From contig DGVL01000117.1 in assembly GCA_002394965.1 (NCBI GenBank), positions 1 to 34,703 on the forward strand: a DNA stretch of 34,703 bases, in the 5' to 3' direction. The stretch comes from Lachnospira sp. UBA4285. Lineage in GTDB: Bacteria; Bacillota; Clostridia; Lachnospirales; Lachnospiraceae. Below are positions 23,562 to 31,665 of this stretch, piece after piece. Under the pieces are notes generated by a model. That model saw only the letters and a list, made by a program, of their open reading frames with translations, made no database searches and was not told the DNA's origin. Position 1 is the stretch's first letter; every line of letters starts with the position of its first letter. Both the position numbers and the translations under genes were made by a program.

Positions 23562-24993
23562 GATCCGGAATCGTGAGACCAATATCATCTCGTATGTCTT
23601 TGTGGTCCTCTTTCTTGTGATGATCGTCTACCTCGGATATTTTTCCGTTGTCGTCGCCCCTTCCATCGAGGACAGTGTCTACAACCAGAGAATCGAGAGA
23701 GAGCCGATCATCGAGGTGCGCAGAGGGACGATCTATTCTTCTGACGGAGCTGTGCTCGCCCAGACGGTTCTCTCAGATGACGGCACAGAGGAAGTGCGTC
23801 AGTATCCGTTCGGCTCGCTATTTGCGCAGACGGTCGGCATGGCCCGCGGCGGCGGCTCGGGACTTGAGGGCGGCGCGGATGAGTATCTGACCCGTTCGAC
23901 CTCCGGCGTTGACGTGGAAGATCCGATGACGGGGGATATATATGAGGAGCAGTACGGCGATTCGATCTACACGACACTGGATGAGTCGATCCAGCAGATT
24001 GCTGTAAAACAGATGGAGGACCAGAAGGGCGCCATGGTCGTCATGGACGTGTCCACCGGAAAGATCCTCGCCATGGTCAGCAATCCGAGCTACGACCCGA
24101 ACACGGCGTCGGAGAACATGCAGGACTGGCTGAATCTGTCCAGCACGGATTCTGTGCTCATCAACCGCGCGACGCAGGGTCTGTACCCGCCGGGGTCTAC
24201 TTTCAAGATGGTGACGGCGCTGGCCTATCTGCAGCAGAATCCGGACACCTGGCAGAACTTCAGCTACAACTGTACCGGAGAGCTCACGGTTGACGGCGCG
24301 ACGACGGTCAGATGTACGCACGCGCACGGGAAAGTGAACTTCGAGATGGCCATCGCTGATTCCTGCAACTGCGCGTTTTCGCTGATCGGGCTGTCGCTTG
24401 ACCCGACGGCATACCGCAATACGGTTCTGTCCCTTGGCTTTAACCAGGACATTGATATCGGCATTGAAAATTCTACACCGACCTTTCTGCTGGACGCCAC
24501 GTCATCGAAGGCGGATGTCATGAGAACATCTTTCGGACAGGGCAGCACGCAGATAACGCCGCTGCAGAACGCGATGGTCGCGGCCACGATCGCCAACGGC
24601 GGTGTGGAGATGAAGCCGTATCTGATCGATCATGTCGAGGATTCCGATGGGAATATCCTTGAAACATTCTCTCCTGAGGTGTACGGCACACCGATGACAG
24701 CGGACCAGGCACAGCTGCTGGGCAAGTTCATGCGCTCGGTGGTTACAAAGGGAACCGGCGGCGGCGTCAATGTACAGGGATACACCTGTGCAGTCAAGAC
24801 TGGCTCCGCGCAGTATGATGACAGCAATCCCAATGCGGTCCGTGCCTGGACGATCGGTTTTGCGCCATACGAGAATCCGCAGATTGCATTCGCTGTCGTT
24901 CTGGAGGATAACGCCACAGAGTCTACTCCTTCGGTAAGAGTTGTACGGGATTTCCTGTATGATTATTTTTCAATCACAGGTTCAGGCAGCTGA
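23497..24993 (+). CDS. Class B penicillin-binding protein (transpeptidase)
   Basis: 498 residues. The start is ATG 23497 with AGGAGAGG ahead; an earlier in-frame start at 23479 lacks one. A short, very basic cytoplasmic tail is followed by one membrane anchor (about 31-57) and a short N-terminal domain. The transpeptidase domain has all three active-site motifs: STFK (234-237, nucleophile Ser), SCN (289-291) and KTGS (434-437). It crosslinks peptidoglycan and would work with the SEDS protein encoded just upstream; the two genes overlap by 65 bases. Overall form resembles PbpA-like class B enzymes rather than large PBP2 with a long pedestal. Confidence 0.93.
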   Translation: MTGKRNRRKSAPPQQQRRGVRKIRNRETNIISYVFVVLFLVMIVYLGYFSVVVAPSIEDSVYNQRIEREPIIEVRRGTIYSSDGAVLAQTVLSDDGTEEVRQYPFGSLFAQTVGMARGGGSGLEGGADEYLTRSTSGVDVEDPMTGDIYEEQYGDSIYTTLDESIQQIAVKQMEDQKGAMVVMDVSTGKILAMVSNPSYDPNTASENMQDWLNLSSTDSVLINRATQGLYPPGSTFKMVTALAYLQQNPDTWQNFSYNCTGELTVDGATTVRCTHAHGKVNFEMAIADSCNCAFSLIGLSLDPTAYRNTVLSLGFNQDIDIGIENSTPTFLLDATSSKADVMRTSFGQGSTQITPLQNAMVAATIANGGVEMKPYLIDHVEDSDGNILETFSPEVYGTPMTADQAQLLGKFMRSVVTKGTGGGVNVQGYTCAVKTGSAQYDDSNPNAVRAWTIGFAPYENPQIAFAVVLEDNATESTPSVRVVRDFLYDYFSITGSGS

Positions 24994-25011
24994 GCAGAGA
25001 GGATGAGGATC

Positions 25012-26319
25012 ATGGGAGTCAAGAAGACATTTGTATCCAAAGAGAAGCTGGAAGAAATAAGCCGCACGTATCCGACGCCGTTTTATCTGTATGATGAAGC
25101 CGGGATACGGGCCAACGCAAGGCGGATCAAGCAGGCGTTCTCCTGGAATCCGGGCTACCGGGAATTCTTTGCGGTCAAGGCCACGCCGAATCCTGCCATC
25201 CTGAATATTCTGAAAGAGTATGACTGCGGCACGGACTGCGCCAGCAAGACAGAACTGATGCTGGCCAATGCTCTGGGGTTCGGAGAGGGCAAGATCATGT
25301 TCTCCTCCAATGACACGCCGGAGGAGGAGTTCGCCTACGCGGCCAAAGTAAAAGGCATCATCAACCTGGATGACATCACGCACATCGCGATGGTGGACGA
25401 GGCACTTCACGGAAAGTTTCCGGAGACCATGAGCTGCCGTTTCAACCCGGGCGGGTACTTCAAGATGGGCAATGACATCATGGACAATCCGGGCGATGCC
25501 AAGTACGGCATGACGCATGACCAGATCCTTGAGGCCTTCCGGATTCTGAAGAGCAGGGGCGTGAAGCATTTTGGCATTCATGCTTTTCTTGCCTCCAACA
25601 CCGTGACGGATGACTATTATCCGGAGCTGGCCGGGCAGCTGTTTCGCCTCGCCGTTGAGCTTAAAGACAAGACCGGCGCTGACATCCGGTTCATCAATCT
25701 GTCCGGCGGTGTCGGCATCGCGTACCGCCCGGAACAGAGAGACAATGACATTCTGGACATCGGCGAAAAGGTGCACAGGGTATACGATGAGATTCTTGTC
25801 CCGGCCGGGATGGGAGACGTCGCGATCTACACCGAGATGGGAAGGTTTATGCTGGCTCCGTATGGTGTGCTCGTCACGAAGGCCATCCATGAAAAGCACA
25901 TCTACAAGGAGTACATCGGATGCGACGCATGTGCTGTAAATCTGATGCGGCCGATGATGTACGGTGCATATCACCACATCACTGTCGCCGGCAAGGAGAA
26001 TGCGCCCTGCGATCATGTGTATGACGTGACCGGTTCGCTGTGTGAGAACAGTGACAAGTTCGCAATCGACCGGAAGCTGCCCAGGATTGACATGGGCGAT
26101 TATTTGATCATTCACGACGCGGGTGCACACGGCTATTCCATGGGATACAACTACAACGGAAAGCTGAAGTGTGCCGAGCTGCTTTTGAGGGAAGACGGCA
26201 GCGTCAGGATGATCCGAAGGGCTGAGACCCCCCGGGACTATTTCGCCACGCTGGACTTCACCGGTGTGATGGACGCGATGGATCCGGCGGACCTCGACGG
26301 AGGCTCCTCAGTTGGCTGA
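25012..26319 (+). CDS. lysA: Diaminopimelate decarboxylase (variant subgroup)
   Basis: 435 residues from ATG 25012. An ATG at 25003 is also in frame, but the AG-rich site lies too close to it. It is a fold-III PLP enzyme converting meso-diaminopimelate to lysine. The PLP lysine is in EFFAVKATPNP, with DCASKTELMLA, AYHHITVAGKE, CENSDKFAIDRKLP and AGAHGYSMGYNYNG matching LysA along its length. Several canonical motifs differ: HIGSQ is HAFLASN, GGG is SGG, EPGR is EMGR and CESGD is CENSD. These differences recur, from memory, in LysA of other gut Clostridia and Bacteroidota, so the protein is probably active. A related decarboxylase substrate cannot be excluded. It follows the PBP gene by 18 bases, so lysine/DAP balance may be tied to wall synthesis. 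Confidence 0.85.
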   Translation: MGVKKTFVSKEKLEEISRTYPTPFYLYDEAGIRANARRIKQAFSWNPGYREFFAVKATPNPAILNILKEYDCGTDCASKTELMLANALGFGEGKIMFSSNDTPEEEFAYAAKVKGIINLDDITHIAMVDEALHGKFPETMSCRFNPGGYFKMGNDIMDNPGDAKYGMTHDQILEAFRILKSRGVKHFGIHAFLASNTVTDDYYPELAGQLFRLAVELKDKTGADIRFINLSGGVGIAYRPEQRDNDILDIGEKVHRVYDEILVPAGMGDVAIYTEMGRFMLAPYGVLVTKAIHEKHIYKEYIGCDACAVNLMRPMMYGAYHHITVAGKENAPCDHVYDVTGSLCENSDKFAIDRKLPRIDMGDYLIIHDAGAHGYSMGYNYNGKLKCAELLLREDGSVRMIRRAETPRDYFATLDFTGVMDAMDPADLDGGSSVG

Positions 26320-26360
26320 AAGGCTGAACACCAGAAATAAACAGCAGGAGAAGAATAACA

Positions 26361-27809
26361 ATGGAGGATCTTGCCTATATTGCGCATGAGATCGAAAAAG
26401 GCAGAAATCTGCCCCTGAATCTCGGACGATATGAATCCGGAATGCGTCTGCTCTACGGGACACTGGGGATGATCAAGCTGTCCATGAACGCGTGGACGGT
26501 CTACAAAGAGGATGCGGATGAACCGGACGCCGCCATGATGCGGCGCCCGGAGGAAAACGCGCGGTATGCAGAGGCGAAAGCGTCTCTTGCGAGGGTGGTT
26601 CGTGATGCGCTGAATCAGGAGGCACACGGAGAGGAAGTCAGCCCGGACGCTGTCGATGCGCTGCGCAGCCGCCTGATTCACGAGATGGAGATCCTCACTT
26701 CCTTCACGGAGGACTTCCGCGTGTTTGAGTATGTGCTCAACCGAGTCGAGTACCGCTTCAAAGAAGCAGATCTTGATGAGCAGTACTACGGATATTATCT
26801 GACCAACGATCTGATTCACTATATCTTTCAGACGAAGGACAACGTGGCGGTCAATGAGCGCATCCGCGAAGTGATCACACAGCTCCCGATGCGGATGAGC
26901 CGCCAGCACTTTTTTGAGACGCTGAGCGACGCATTTACCCTGTACCGGGGCGCACAGAAGGGAACCATTGATGATTTCTCGCAGATGCTGAAGGACAGCG
27001 GGACCCTTTCTCTGCCGGAAGGGGCGGAAGAGCACTTCCCGGAGTTTTCGGACGCACTTTCGCGCCTCACAGCGGCGGATTACCGGAATATCACGGAGGA
27101 TGAATACAATGAGCTGGCAGCTGTTCTCTCAGAGGCATCTTCATCCATAACGGATCTGTCCGATGCGTTCGTTCTGCTCGCGCAGATGACCAATGACGCG
27201 TATACCGCCATTCTGGCAGATGTGCCGCATGAGAGGTCATCTGGCGCTGACGCTTTTGAGCGAAATCTGCGGGGCACATACGAGCGCGCCCGGGATATTC
27301 TCGGAAGATTGATGAATCCGGAGACGGCAGGCGGGGTGAACGAGAATGATTTTAAACCGCTGGAGGGTATGCAGGAGCGGATTCTGATGATTCTGGGGAG
27401 TTCATCCTTTGCCGTGGAACCGGCAGTCCGTGACAGGAGCGCACAGCTTGAGAAGTGCGGGGCGCTCCGCGGATATCAGGACCTGCAGGCGTGTGGAAAA
27501 CTGCAGTCCGGATCGGATTTCGTCAGCCTGCACGAAGATGCGGAAAGGCTCTCGGTGCCGGATGATTCGTACGCGGATAGGATGAGCGCGGATGTCAGGA
27601 AGGCCCTTGACAGACAGTTCATCGCCGTATCCCAGCCGGTTCGCCGCGCGCTGATGGCTTCCGTTCTATCGCAGCTCCCGGTGCTTTTCTCTGACACGGA
27701 TGCGCTGCAGAGTTACATCAATGTGTCGCTGGAGCAGTGCTCGGACCGGGCGGAGCGTCTGGCGGCTGTGGAACTGTTGAAAGAGATCATGGGTTATGAA
27801 GTGGGCTGA
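26361..27809 (+). CDS. Unrecognised helical cytoplasmic protein
   Basis: I do not recognise this 482-residue protein. It is almost entirely predicted alpha-helical, acidic and soluble, with no signal peptide, membrane segment, cysteine cluster or nucleotide motif. There are two cysteines only near the C-terminal third. Stretches such as DLDEQYYGYYLTNDLIHYIF and MSRQHFFETLSDAFTLYRGA give it a conserved-looking core, and codon use matches its neighbours, so it is a real gene. AGGAG precedes the ATG. It overlaps the next small gene by 14 bases, pointing to coupled translation. Its placement before DUF2953 and GerW-family genes suggests a cell-envelope or sporulation-related regulon, but that is only context. 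Confidence 0.75.
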   Translation: MEDLAYIAHEIEKGRNLPLNLGRYESGMRLLYGTLGMIKLSMNAWTVYKEDADEPDAAMMRRPEENARYAEAKASLARVVRDALNQEAHGEEVSPDAVDALRSRLIHEMEILTSFTEDFRVFEYVLNRVEYRFKEADLDEQYYGYYLTNDLIHYIFQTKDNVAVNERIREVITQLPMRMSRQHFFETLSDAFTLYRGAQKGTIDDFSQMLKDSGTLSLPEGAEEHFPEFSDALSRLTAADYRNITEDEYNELAAVLSEASSSITDLSDAFVLLAQMTNDAYTAILADVPHERSSGADAFERNLRGTYERARDILGRLMNPETAGGVNENDFKPLEGMQERILMILGSSSFAVEPAVRDRSAQLEKCGALRGYQDLQACGKLQSGSDFVSLHEDAERLSVPDDSYADRMSADVRKALDRQFIAVSQPVRRALMASVLSQLPVLFSDTDALQSYINVSLEQCSDRAERLAAVELLKEIMGYEVG

Positions 27810-28128
27810 AGCAGTCTATCTGAGTCCGAAGCTGGAAGAGCAGCGGGGACAGATCGGCCCGGCTGTCCGGGCTATGGACTTTCCGCCGGGAGCCAGGATT
27901 TTTTTTCTTGGCCGGAAGGCGACGGGGGAACCACAGCTTGTGATCGTGCCGGTGGCGGAAGTGAAGTCGCGCCGGGCTGAGTTCTCCGACGACGCATATC
28001 TGGCCGTCGGAATCGCTGAGAACCGGAAAACGGCTCTTGAGCTGGCACAGACACTGACAGAGGAGGCTGTCCGCATAACCGGAAACCCGGACGCTGCCTC
28101 GTATCTGTCCGCACGGTTCGGGAGGTAA
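27796..28128 (+). CDS. Small protein of unknown function
   Basis: 110 residues, no family recognised. A mixed alpha/beta pattern is likely: a strand-rich middle (ARIFFLGR, PQLVIVPVAEV, AYLAVGIAEN) followed by an amphipathic C-terminal helix (KTALELAQTLTEEAVRIT). No membrane segment. It begins inside the last codons of the unknown helical protein, so the pair may be translated together and act together. A strong AAGGAGGGAG site for DUF2953 follows 7 bases after its stop. Confidence 0.7.
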   Translation: MKWAEAVYLSPKLEEQRGQIGPAVRAMDFPPGARIFFLGRKATGEPQLVIVPVAEVKSRRAEFSDDAYLAVGIAENRKTALELAQTLTEEAVRITGNPDAASYLSARFGR

Positions 28129-28145
28129 TCACTCAAGGAGGGAGA

Positions 28146-29132
28146 ATGCTGGCACTGATACTTGCAATTCTGAAAATCATCGGGATTGTACTGCTGGTTA
28201 TTCTGTGCCTGATCATTCTTATCGTGGCGGCAGTCCTGTTTGTGCCTCTGCGGTACAGGATCACCGGGGATTACCGGGACAGTACCCGGGACGCCACGGC
28301 AGATGCCGGAATTTCCTGGCTGTTCGGTTTTTTTCGGGCCGGCGCATTATACAGAAGCGGCAATTTCCATTACTTTGTGAGAATTCTTTCTTTCACGCTT
28401 CTGTCGGATGAGAAGAAGCCGGTGAAGAAAAAGAGAAAACATAAACAGCGCCGGAAGCCGGATATGACAGGTCAGGCGGAGACATTCGACGACAGGGACG
28501 CGATACTGGCAGACCGGGAGAATAGGGATCAGGAGAGTGCCCGGACAGATGCGGCGGAACAGAAGTCTCAGAAAAAGCATAACACCGCGCTGCGGAAAGT
28601 TCTTGAACGGCTCAGAAGCCTCCCGGAGAAGATCCGTCTTCTTATGTCCCGTATCAGAGAAAGAAAAACGAAAATCGGCAGTAAATTTGCTTCGTTAAAG
28701 AAGATGATGGAAGATCCCGCCTATATGCGCCTTGTCGGGAATTTGTACGGCAGGATCAAAAGGATTCTGAGGCTTTTGAAACCGTCGAGAGCGGATATTC
28801 AGATACTGTACGGCGCGGATGATCCGGCTGTGACTGGACAGGTTACTGCGCTTGTGGCAGCGGCTGCCGGTTTTTTCGGATGGCAGGACGTGGAGTTTAC
28901 GCCGGATTTTGAAAAGGAGACTCTGACGGCACAGGTGTTCCTGAAGGGGAAGATTCGTCTCATTCATGTGCTGGTCATCGCTGTTCAGCTCCTGTGTGAC
29001 GATGACTTCCGCCGGATCATCCTGCACAGGAACAGTGGAAGAAAGAGCCGCAGGAGACGAAGAAGACGAACAGGAGACAGACAGTCAGCAGAACGGATAG
29101 CCGGAACGGGCAGAAAGGATGAGTATGGCTGA
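28146..29132 (+). CDS. DUF2953 domain-containing membrane protein
   Basis: 328 residues. An N-terminal membrane helix (about 3-34) is followed by the DUF2953 start pattern VPLRYRI. Then come a basic/charged linker (about 90-190, Lys/Arg/Glu-rich, likely coiled) and a C-terminal domain with YGADDPAVTGQVTALVAAAAGFFGW and IRLIHVLVIAVQLL. The extreme C-terminus is very arginine-rich. The family is found beside the GerW/YtfJ gene in Firmicutes, and that arrangement is seen here, with an 8-base overlap. Its function is unknown but linked by genomic context to sporulation or spore coat/cortex. Ribosome site AAGGAGGGAG. Confidence 0.88.
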   Translation: MLALILAILKIIGIVLLVILCLIILIVAAVLFVPLRYRITGDYRDSTRDATADAGISWLFGFFRAGALYRSGNFHYFVRILSFTLLSDEKKPVKKKRKHKQRRKPDMTGQAETFDDRDAILADRENRDQESARTDAAEQKSQKKHNTALRKVLERLRSLPEKIRLLMSRIRERKTKIGSKFASLKKMMEDPAYMRLVGNLYGRIKRILRLLKPSRADIQILYGADDPAVTGQVTALVAAAAGFFGWQDVEFTPDFEKETLTAQVFLKGKIRLIHVLVIAVQLLCDDDFRRIILHRNSGRKSRRRRRRRTGDRQSAERIAGTGRKDEYG

Positions 29133-29538
29133 GAATAAATTTGATGATGCTGTGGGAGCGATGCTGAAGGGGATGGGTGGATTTGTCTCGGCAAGAACCG
29201 TGATCGGGGAACCGCTGACGGTGTCGGGGGCTACCATCATCCCGCTGGTTGACGTCAGTTTCGGCATGGGCGCCGGAGCATTCGCCGGAGAGAAAAAGGA
29301 TCATACCGGTGGCGGTGTGACAGGCAAAGTCGAGCCGACAGCTGTCCTGATCATTCAGAACGGCACGACGCGCCTTGTCGACATTAAGAATTCGGACACT
29401 CTGAGTAAAATCCTGGAATTCGCCCCGACGGTTGTCGACCGGATAACCAATGCCTTCTCCGGCAGGAAAGACGAGGATATCGACGCGGCTGTCGATGACA
29501 TTCGCAAAAACGGCGGAGACAGGAAAGACGGGCAGTGA
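29125..29538 (+). CDS. GerW/YtfJ family sporulation protein
   Basis: 137 residues from ATG 29125; an in-frame ATG at 29119 falls within the AAAGGATGAG ribosome site. The family core is clear: VIGEPLTVSGATIIPLVDVSFGMGAGAF, a glycine-rich stretch, then EPTAVLIIQNG. In Bacillus, GerW (YtfJ) is needed for spore germination with L-alanine. Homologues also occur in Clostridia that are not known to sporulate, so it does not prove sporulation. The C-terminal tail is charged. It is the last gene of the run beginning at 26361 or earlier. Confidence 0.88.
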   Translation: MAENKFDDAVGAMLKGMGGFVSARTVIGEPLTVSGATIIPLVDVSFGMGAGAFAGEKKDHTGGGVTGKVEPTAVLIIQNGTTRLVDIKNSDTLSKILEFAPTVVDRITNAFSGRKDEDIDAAVDDIRKNGGDRKDGQ

Positions 29539-29599
29539 AGCAGGGACGGGGCCGTTTTGACGGCGGACGGGGGCAGGCAGGCTCAGCCCCAAAAAGTTC

Positions 29600-29628
29600 T
29601 TGCATTGTGACGGTCTGTCTGTTAGAAT
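29600..29628 (+). promoter_or_regulatory. Promoter of rpmB
   Basis: TTGCAT (29600-29605), 17 bases, TAGAAT (29623-29628), giving a transcript with roughly 47 bases of leader before the rpmB ATG. Confidence 0.6.
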
Positions 29629-29639
29629 AATTTCTGTTG

Positions 29640-29657
29640 CGGACGCTTTCACGTCCG
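29640..29657 (+). promoter_or_regulatory. Small hairpin in the rpmB leader
   Basis: CGGACG (29640-29645) and CGTCCG (29652-29657) form a 6-bp stem with a CTTTCA loop, 8 bases before the AAGGAGG at 29666-29672. It could be an L28 feedback site or simply stabilise the mRNA. Confidence 0.35.
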
Positions 29658-29682
29658 GAAACTGTAAGGAGGTGTTAGGATC

Positions 29683-29868
29683 ATGGCAAAGTGCGAAATC
29701 TGCGGAAAGGGCGCTCACTTCGGTAACAATGTGAGCCATTCTCATAGAAGATCGAACAGAAAGTGGAATTCGAACGTACATTCTGTTCGCGTAAAGACCG
29801 AAGGCGGTGCTAAGAGAATGTACATCTGCACTTCCTGCTTACGTTCCGGCAAGATCGAAAGAGCCTGA
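29683..29868 (+). CDS. rpmB: 50S ribosomal protein L28 (zinc-binding form)
   Basis: 61 residues, start ATG 29683 behind AAGGAGG. It has MAKCEICGKGAHFGNNVSHSHRRS in parts and the core RKWNSNVHSVRVK. Four cysteines, CEIC near the N-terminus and CTSC near residue 50, make this the C+ zinc-ribbon variant of L28. It is expressed alone between its own promoter and terminator, as usual in Firmicutes. The length is normal. Confidence 0.97.
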   Translation: MAKCEICGKGAHFGNNVSHSHRRSNRKWNSNVHSVRVKTEGGAKRMYICTSCLRSGKIERA

Positions 29869-29913
29869 GCTTCAAGCAAAAAGCAGACAGTTTCCGAATG
29901 GATATAGTGGATC

Positions 29914-29942
29914 AGCTTCCGGGTGTTCCGGAAGCTTTTTTT
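29914..29942 (+). terminator. Intrinsic terminator of rpmB
   Basis: AGCTTCCGG (29914-29922) and CCGGAAGCT (29928-29936) form a perfect 9-bp stem with a GTGTT loop, followed by a run of T to 29942. Confidence 0.92.
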
Positions 29943-29971
29943 GTTGTGATGCGCCCGTATTTCAGCACAGC

Positions 29972-30012
29972 AAAAATCCGGCGGCCTGTGAACAGCACAG
30001 GGACCGCCGGAT
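29972..30012 (-). terminator. Intrinsic terminator of purF
   Basis: On the minus strand, ATCCGGCGG (plus 30004-30012) and the CCTGTG block pair with plus 29976-29990 around a 5-base loop. The stem is 15 bp with a 2-base bulge and is followed by a T-run (plus A 29972-29976). It lies 21 bases past the purF stop. Confidence 0.88.
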
Positions 30013-30032
30013 ATGCGCTCTGAGAATTGGAA

Positions 30033-31439
30033 TTACTGTGACACTTTTTCCTCCGGCACAGCGGTCGGATAATCGCCGTCAAAGCACGCCTTGCAGAGCG
30101 GGAGTTCGCCGACCATCTGGCGGAAATCCTCGATCCGCATATAGTGGAGCGAATCGGCGCCGATCATGAGGCGGATCTGCTCCTCGGACTGCGCCGAGGC
30201 TATGAGCTCGCCCGTCGTCGGGACGTTGGTCCCGTAATAGCAGGGGTGCAGGAACGGCGGAGAACTGATGCGGACGTGAACTTCCGTGGCGCCGGCGTTC
30301 TTGAGAGAGCGAATCAGGTTGCGGATCGTAGTGCCCCGCACGATCGAGTCGTCAATAAGCACGACGCGCTTTCCGCGGACGGATGAGGAGAGAAGGCCGA
30401 GCTTCTGCTGAACGGCTGTCTCGCGTTCCTCCTGGGTGGGCTTGATGAACGAGCGTCCGATATAGCTGTTCTTATGAAAGACCGAACGGTACGGAATGCC
30501 GCTTTCGATGGAGAAGCCCGCGGCAGCCGCCAGTCCGGATTCCGGTACGCCGGCGACGATGTCGGCATCTGCCGGGAAGGCTTTCGCCAGGGCACGGCCG
30601 CCCCGGATGCGGGCGTCGTTCACATCGATGCCGTCAATGCAGGAATCAAGCCTTGCAAAGTAGATATACTCAAAGATGCAGTGCGCTTCCCGTTCAGCCT
30701 TCGGGATGAAATCGGAATGAATGCCATCCGGCGTGATGGTGATGATCTCGCCCGGCTTCACATCCCGCAGAAACTGAGCATTCACGGAGCTCAGGGCACA
30801 GGACTCACTGGCGATCACGTATGAACTGCCGGTTCTTCCGATGCAGAGAGGCTTCAGGGCCAGCGGATCGCGCACGCCGACAAGCTTGTTTCCGCTCATA
30901 AAGACGAGCGCGTAACCTCCGATCAGCTTGGACGCGGTGCGCTTGACTGCCTCCTCAACGGTGTCACACTGTGTGCTCTCTTTGGCAAGGAGGCTTGCCA
31001 CAACCTCTGTGTCGGACGTGGAATGGAAGCATACGCCAAGAGACATCAGGTCTTTCTTGAGTTCCGGAGCGTTGACGATGTTGCCGTTGTGCACAAGCCC
31101 CAGATACCCGCCGTAGTACTGCATGACCATGGGCTGTGCGTTCTCGACGGTGTTGGAACCTTGCGTGGAGTAGCGGTCATGGCCGATGCCGATGTTGCCC
31201 TTCAGGTTCTCCAGAATGGCCGGTGAGAATACTTCGCTGACAAGTCCGAGATTTTTGTGAAAACGGATCCGGGAAGACGTATCCGCCGTGTCAGACACGG
31301 CAATGCCTGTCGCTTCCTGCCCGCGGTGCTGGAGCGCTGTCAGACCGTAATAGATCCTTCGCGCGACATTCTCACCCTCCGGGGAAAGAATTCCAAAAAC
31401 GCCGCACTCTTCGCGGGGCTTATCAAACAGTTCTTCCAT
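30033..31439 (-). CDS. purF: Amidophosphoribosyltransferase
   Basis: A 468-residue enzyme for the first committed step of purine synthesis (PRPP plus glutamine to phosphoribosylamine). The N-terminus MEELFDKPREE is an 11-residue propeptide; cleavage would expose Cys12 (CGVFGI), the Ntn-type nucleophile of the glutaminase domain. HRGQEATG, GHDRYSTQGS and VHNGNI are intact. The phosphoribosyltransferase half has the PRPP loop VLIDDSIVRGTT. Cysteines in HPCYYG and LCKACFDGDYP fit the [4Fe-4S]-containing, oxygen-sensitive Bacillus-type enzyme. It is a single gene on the minus strand, apart from other pur genes, with its own promoter, a GAGGAG site and a terminator. Confidence 0.97.
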   Translation of the reverse strand: MEELFDKPREECGVFGILSPEGENVARRIYYGLTALQHRGQEATGIAVSDTADTSSRIRFHKNLGLVSEVFSPAILENLKGNIGIGHDRYSTQGSNTVENAQPMVMQYYGGYLGLVHNGNIVNAPELKKDLMSLGVCFHSTSDTEVVASLLAKESTQCDTVEEAVKRTASKLIGGYALVFMSGNKLVGVRDPLALKPLCIGRTGSSYVIASESCALSSVNAQFLRDVKPGEIITITPDGIHSDFIPKAEREAHCIFEYIYFARLDSCIDGIDVNDARIRGGRALAKAFPADADIVAGVPESGLAAAAGFSIESGIPYRSVFHKNSYIGRSFIKPTQEERETAVQQKLGLLSSSVRGKRVVLIDDSIVRGTTIRNLIRSLKNAGATEVHVRISSPPFLHPCYYGTNVPTTGELIASAQSEEQIRLMIGADSLHYMRIEDFRQMVGELPLCKACFDGDYPTAVPEEKVSQ

Positions 31440-31479
31440 GCCTGGACTCCTCTATACGTGAAAACGCTCACAACGAAAT

Positions 31480-31515
31480 ATTATAAGCGCTTTTATTTTA
31501 CAGTGTCAATGTCAA
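31480..31515 (-). promoter_or_regulatory. Promoter of purF with tandem -35 hexamers
   Basis: On the minus strand TTGACA (plus 31504-31509) is 18 bases from TATAAT (plus 31480-31485), both perfect matches. A second TTGACA lies immediately upstream (plus 31510-31515). The leader to the purF ATG is only about 35 bases, so there is no room for a riboswitch. Confidence 0.75.
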
Positions 31516-31520
31516 TACAC

Positions 31521-31549
31521 TTCCATAATGCAGACGTTCATACTATAAT
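31521..31549 (+). promoter_or_regulatory. Putative divergent promoter for the glycosyltransferase gene
   Basis: A perfect TATAAT (31544-31549) is preceded at 17 bases by a poor -35 (TTCCAT, 31521-31526), back to back with the purF promoter. The transcript would have about 110 bases of leader. Confidence 0.45.
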
Positions 31550-31665
31550 AGAAATGGGATTATTACAGGAAGTAAATGAGTGACCGTGAATAAAGACAAC
31601 CGACATGACAACCGTCAGCGGCACCTGCAGGGGAGGAAATCCGGAGCGGTTCCGGAGTACAATAC

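Noticed and set aside
29571..29595. GGGGC/GCCCC stem before rpmB
   Set aside because: It is followed by A, not T, on the plus strand and has no T-run on the minus strand, so it is not a terminator.
31470..31500. Possible PurR box (ACGAA-like) near the purF promoter
   Set aside because: Only a weak single half-site by eye; no clear pair at the expected spacing.
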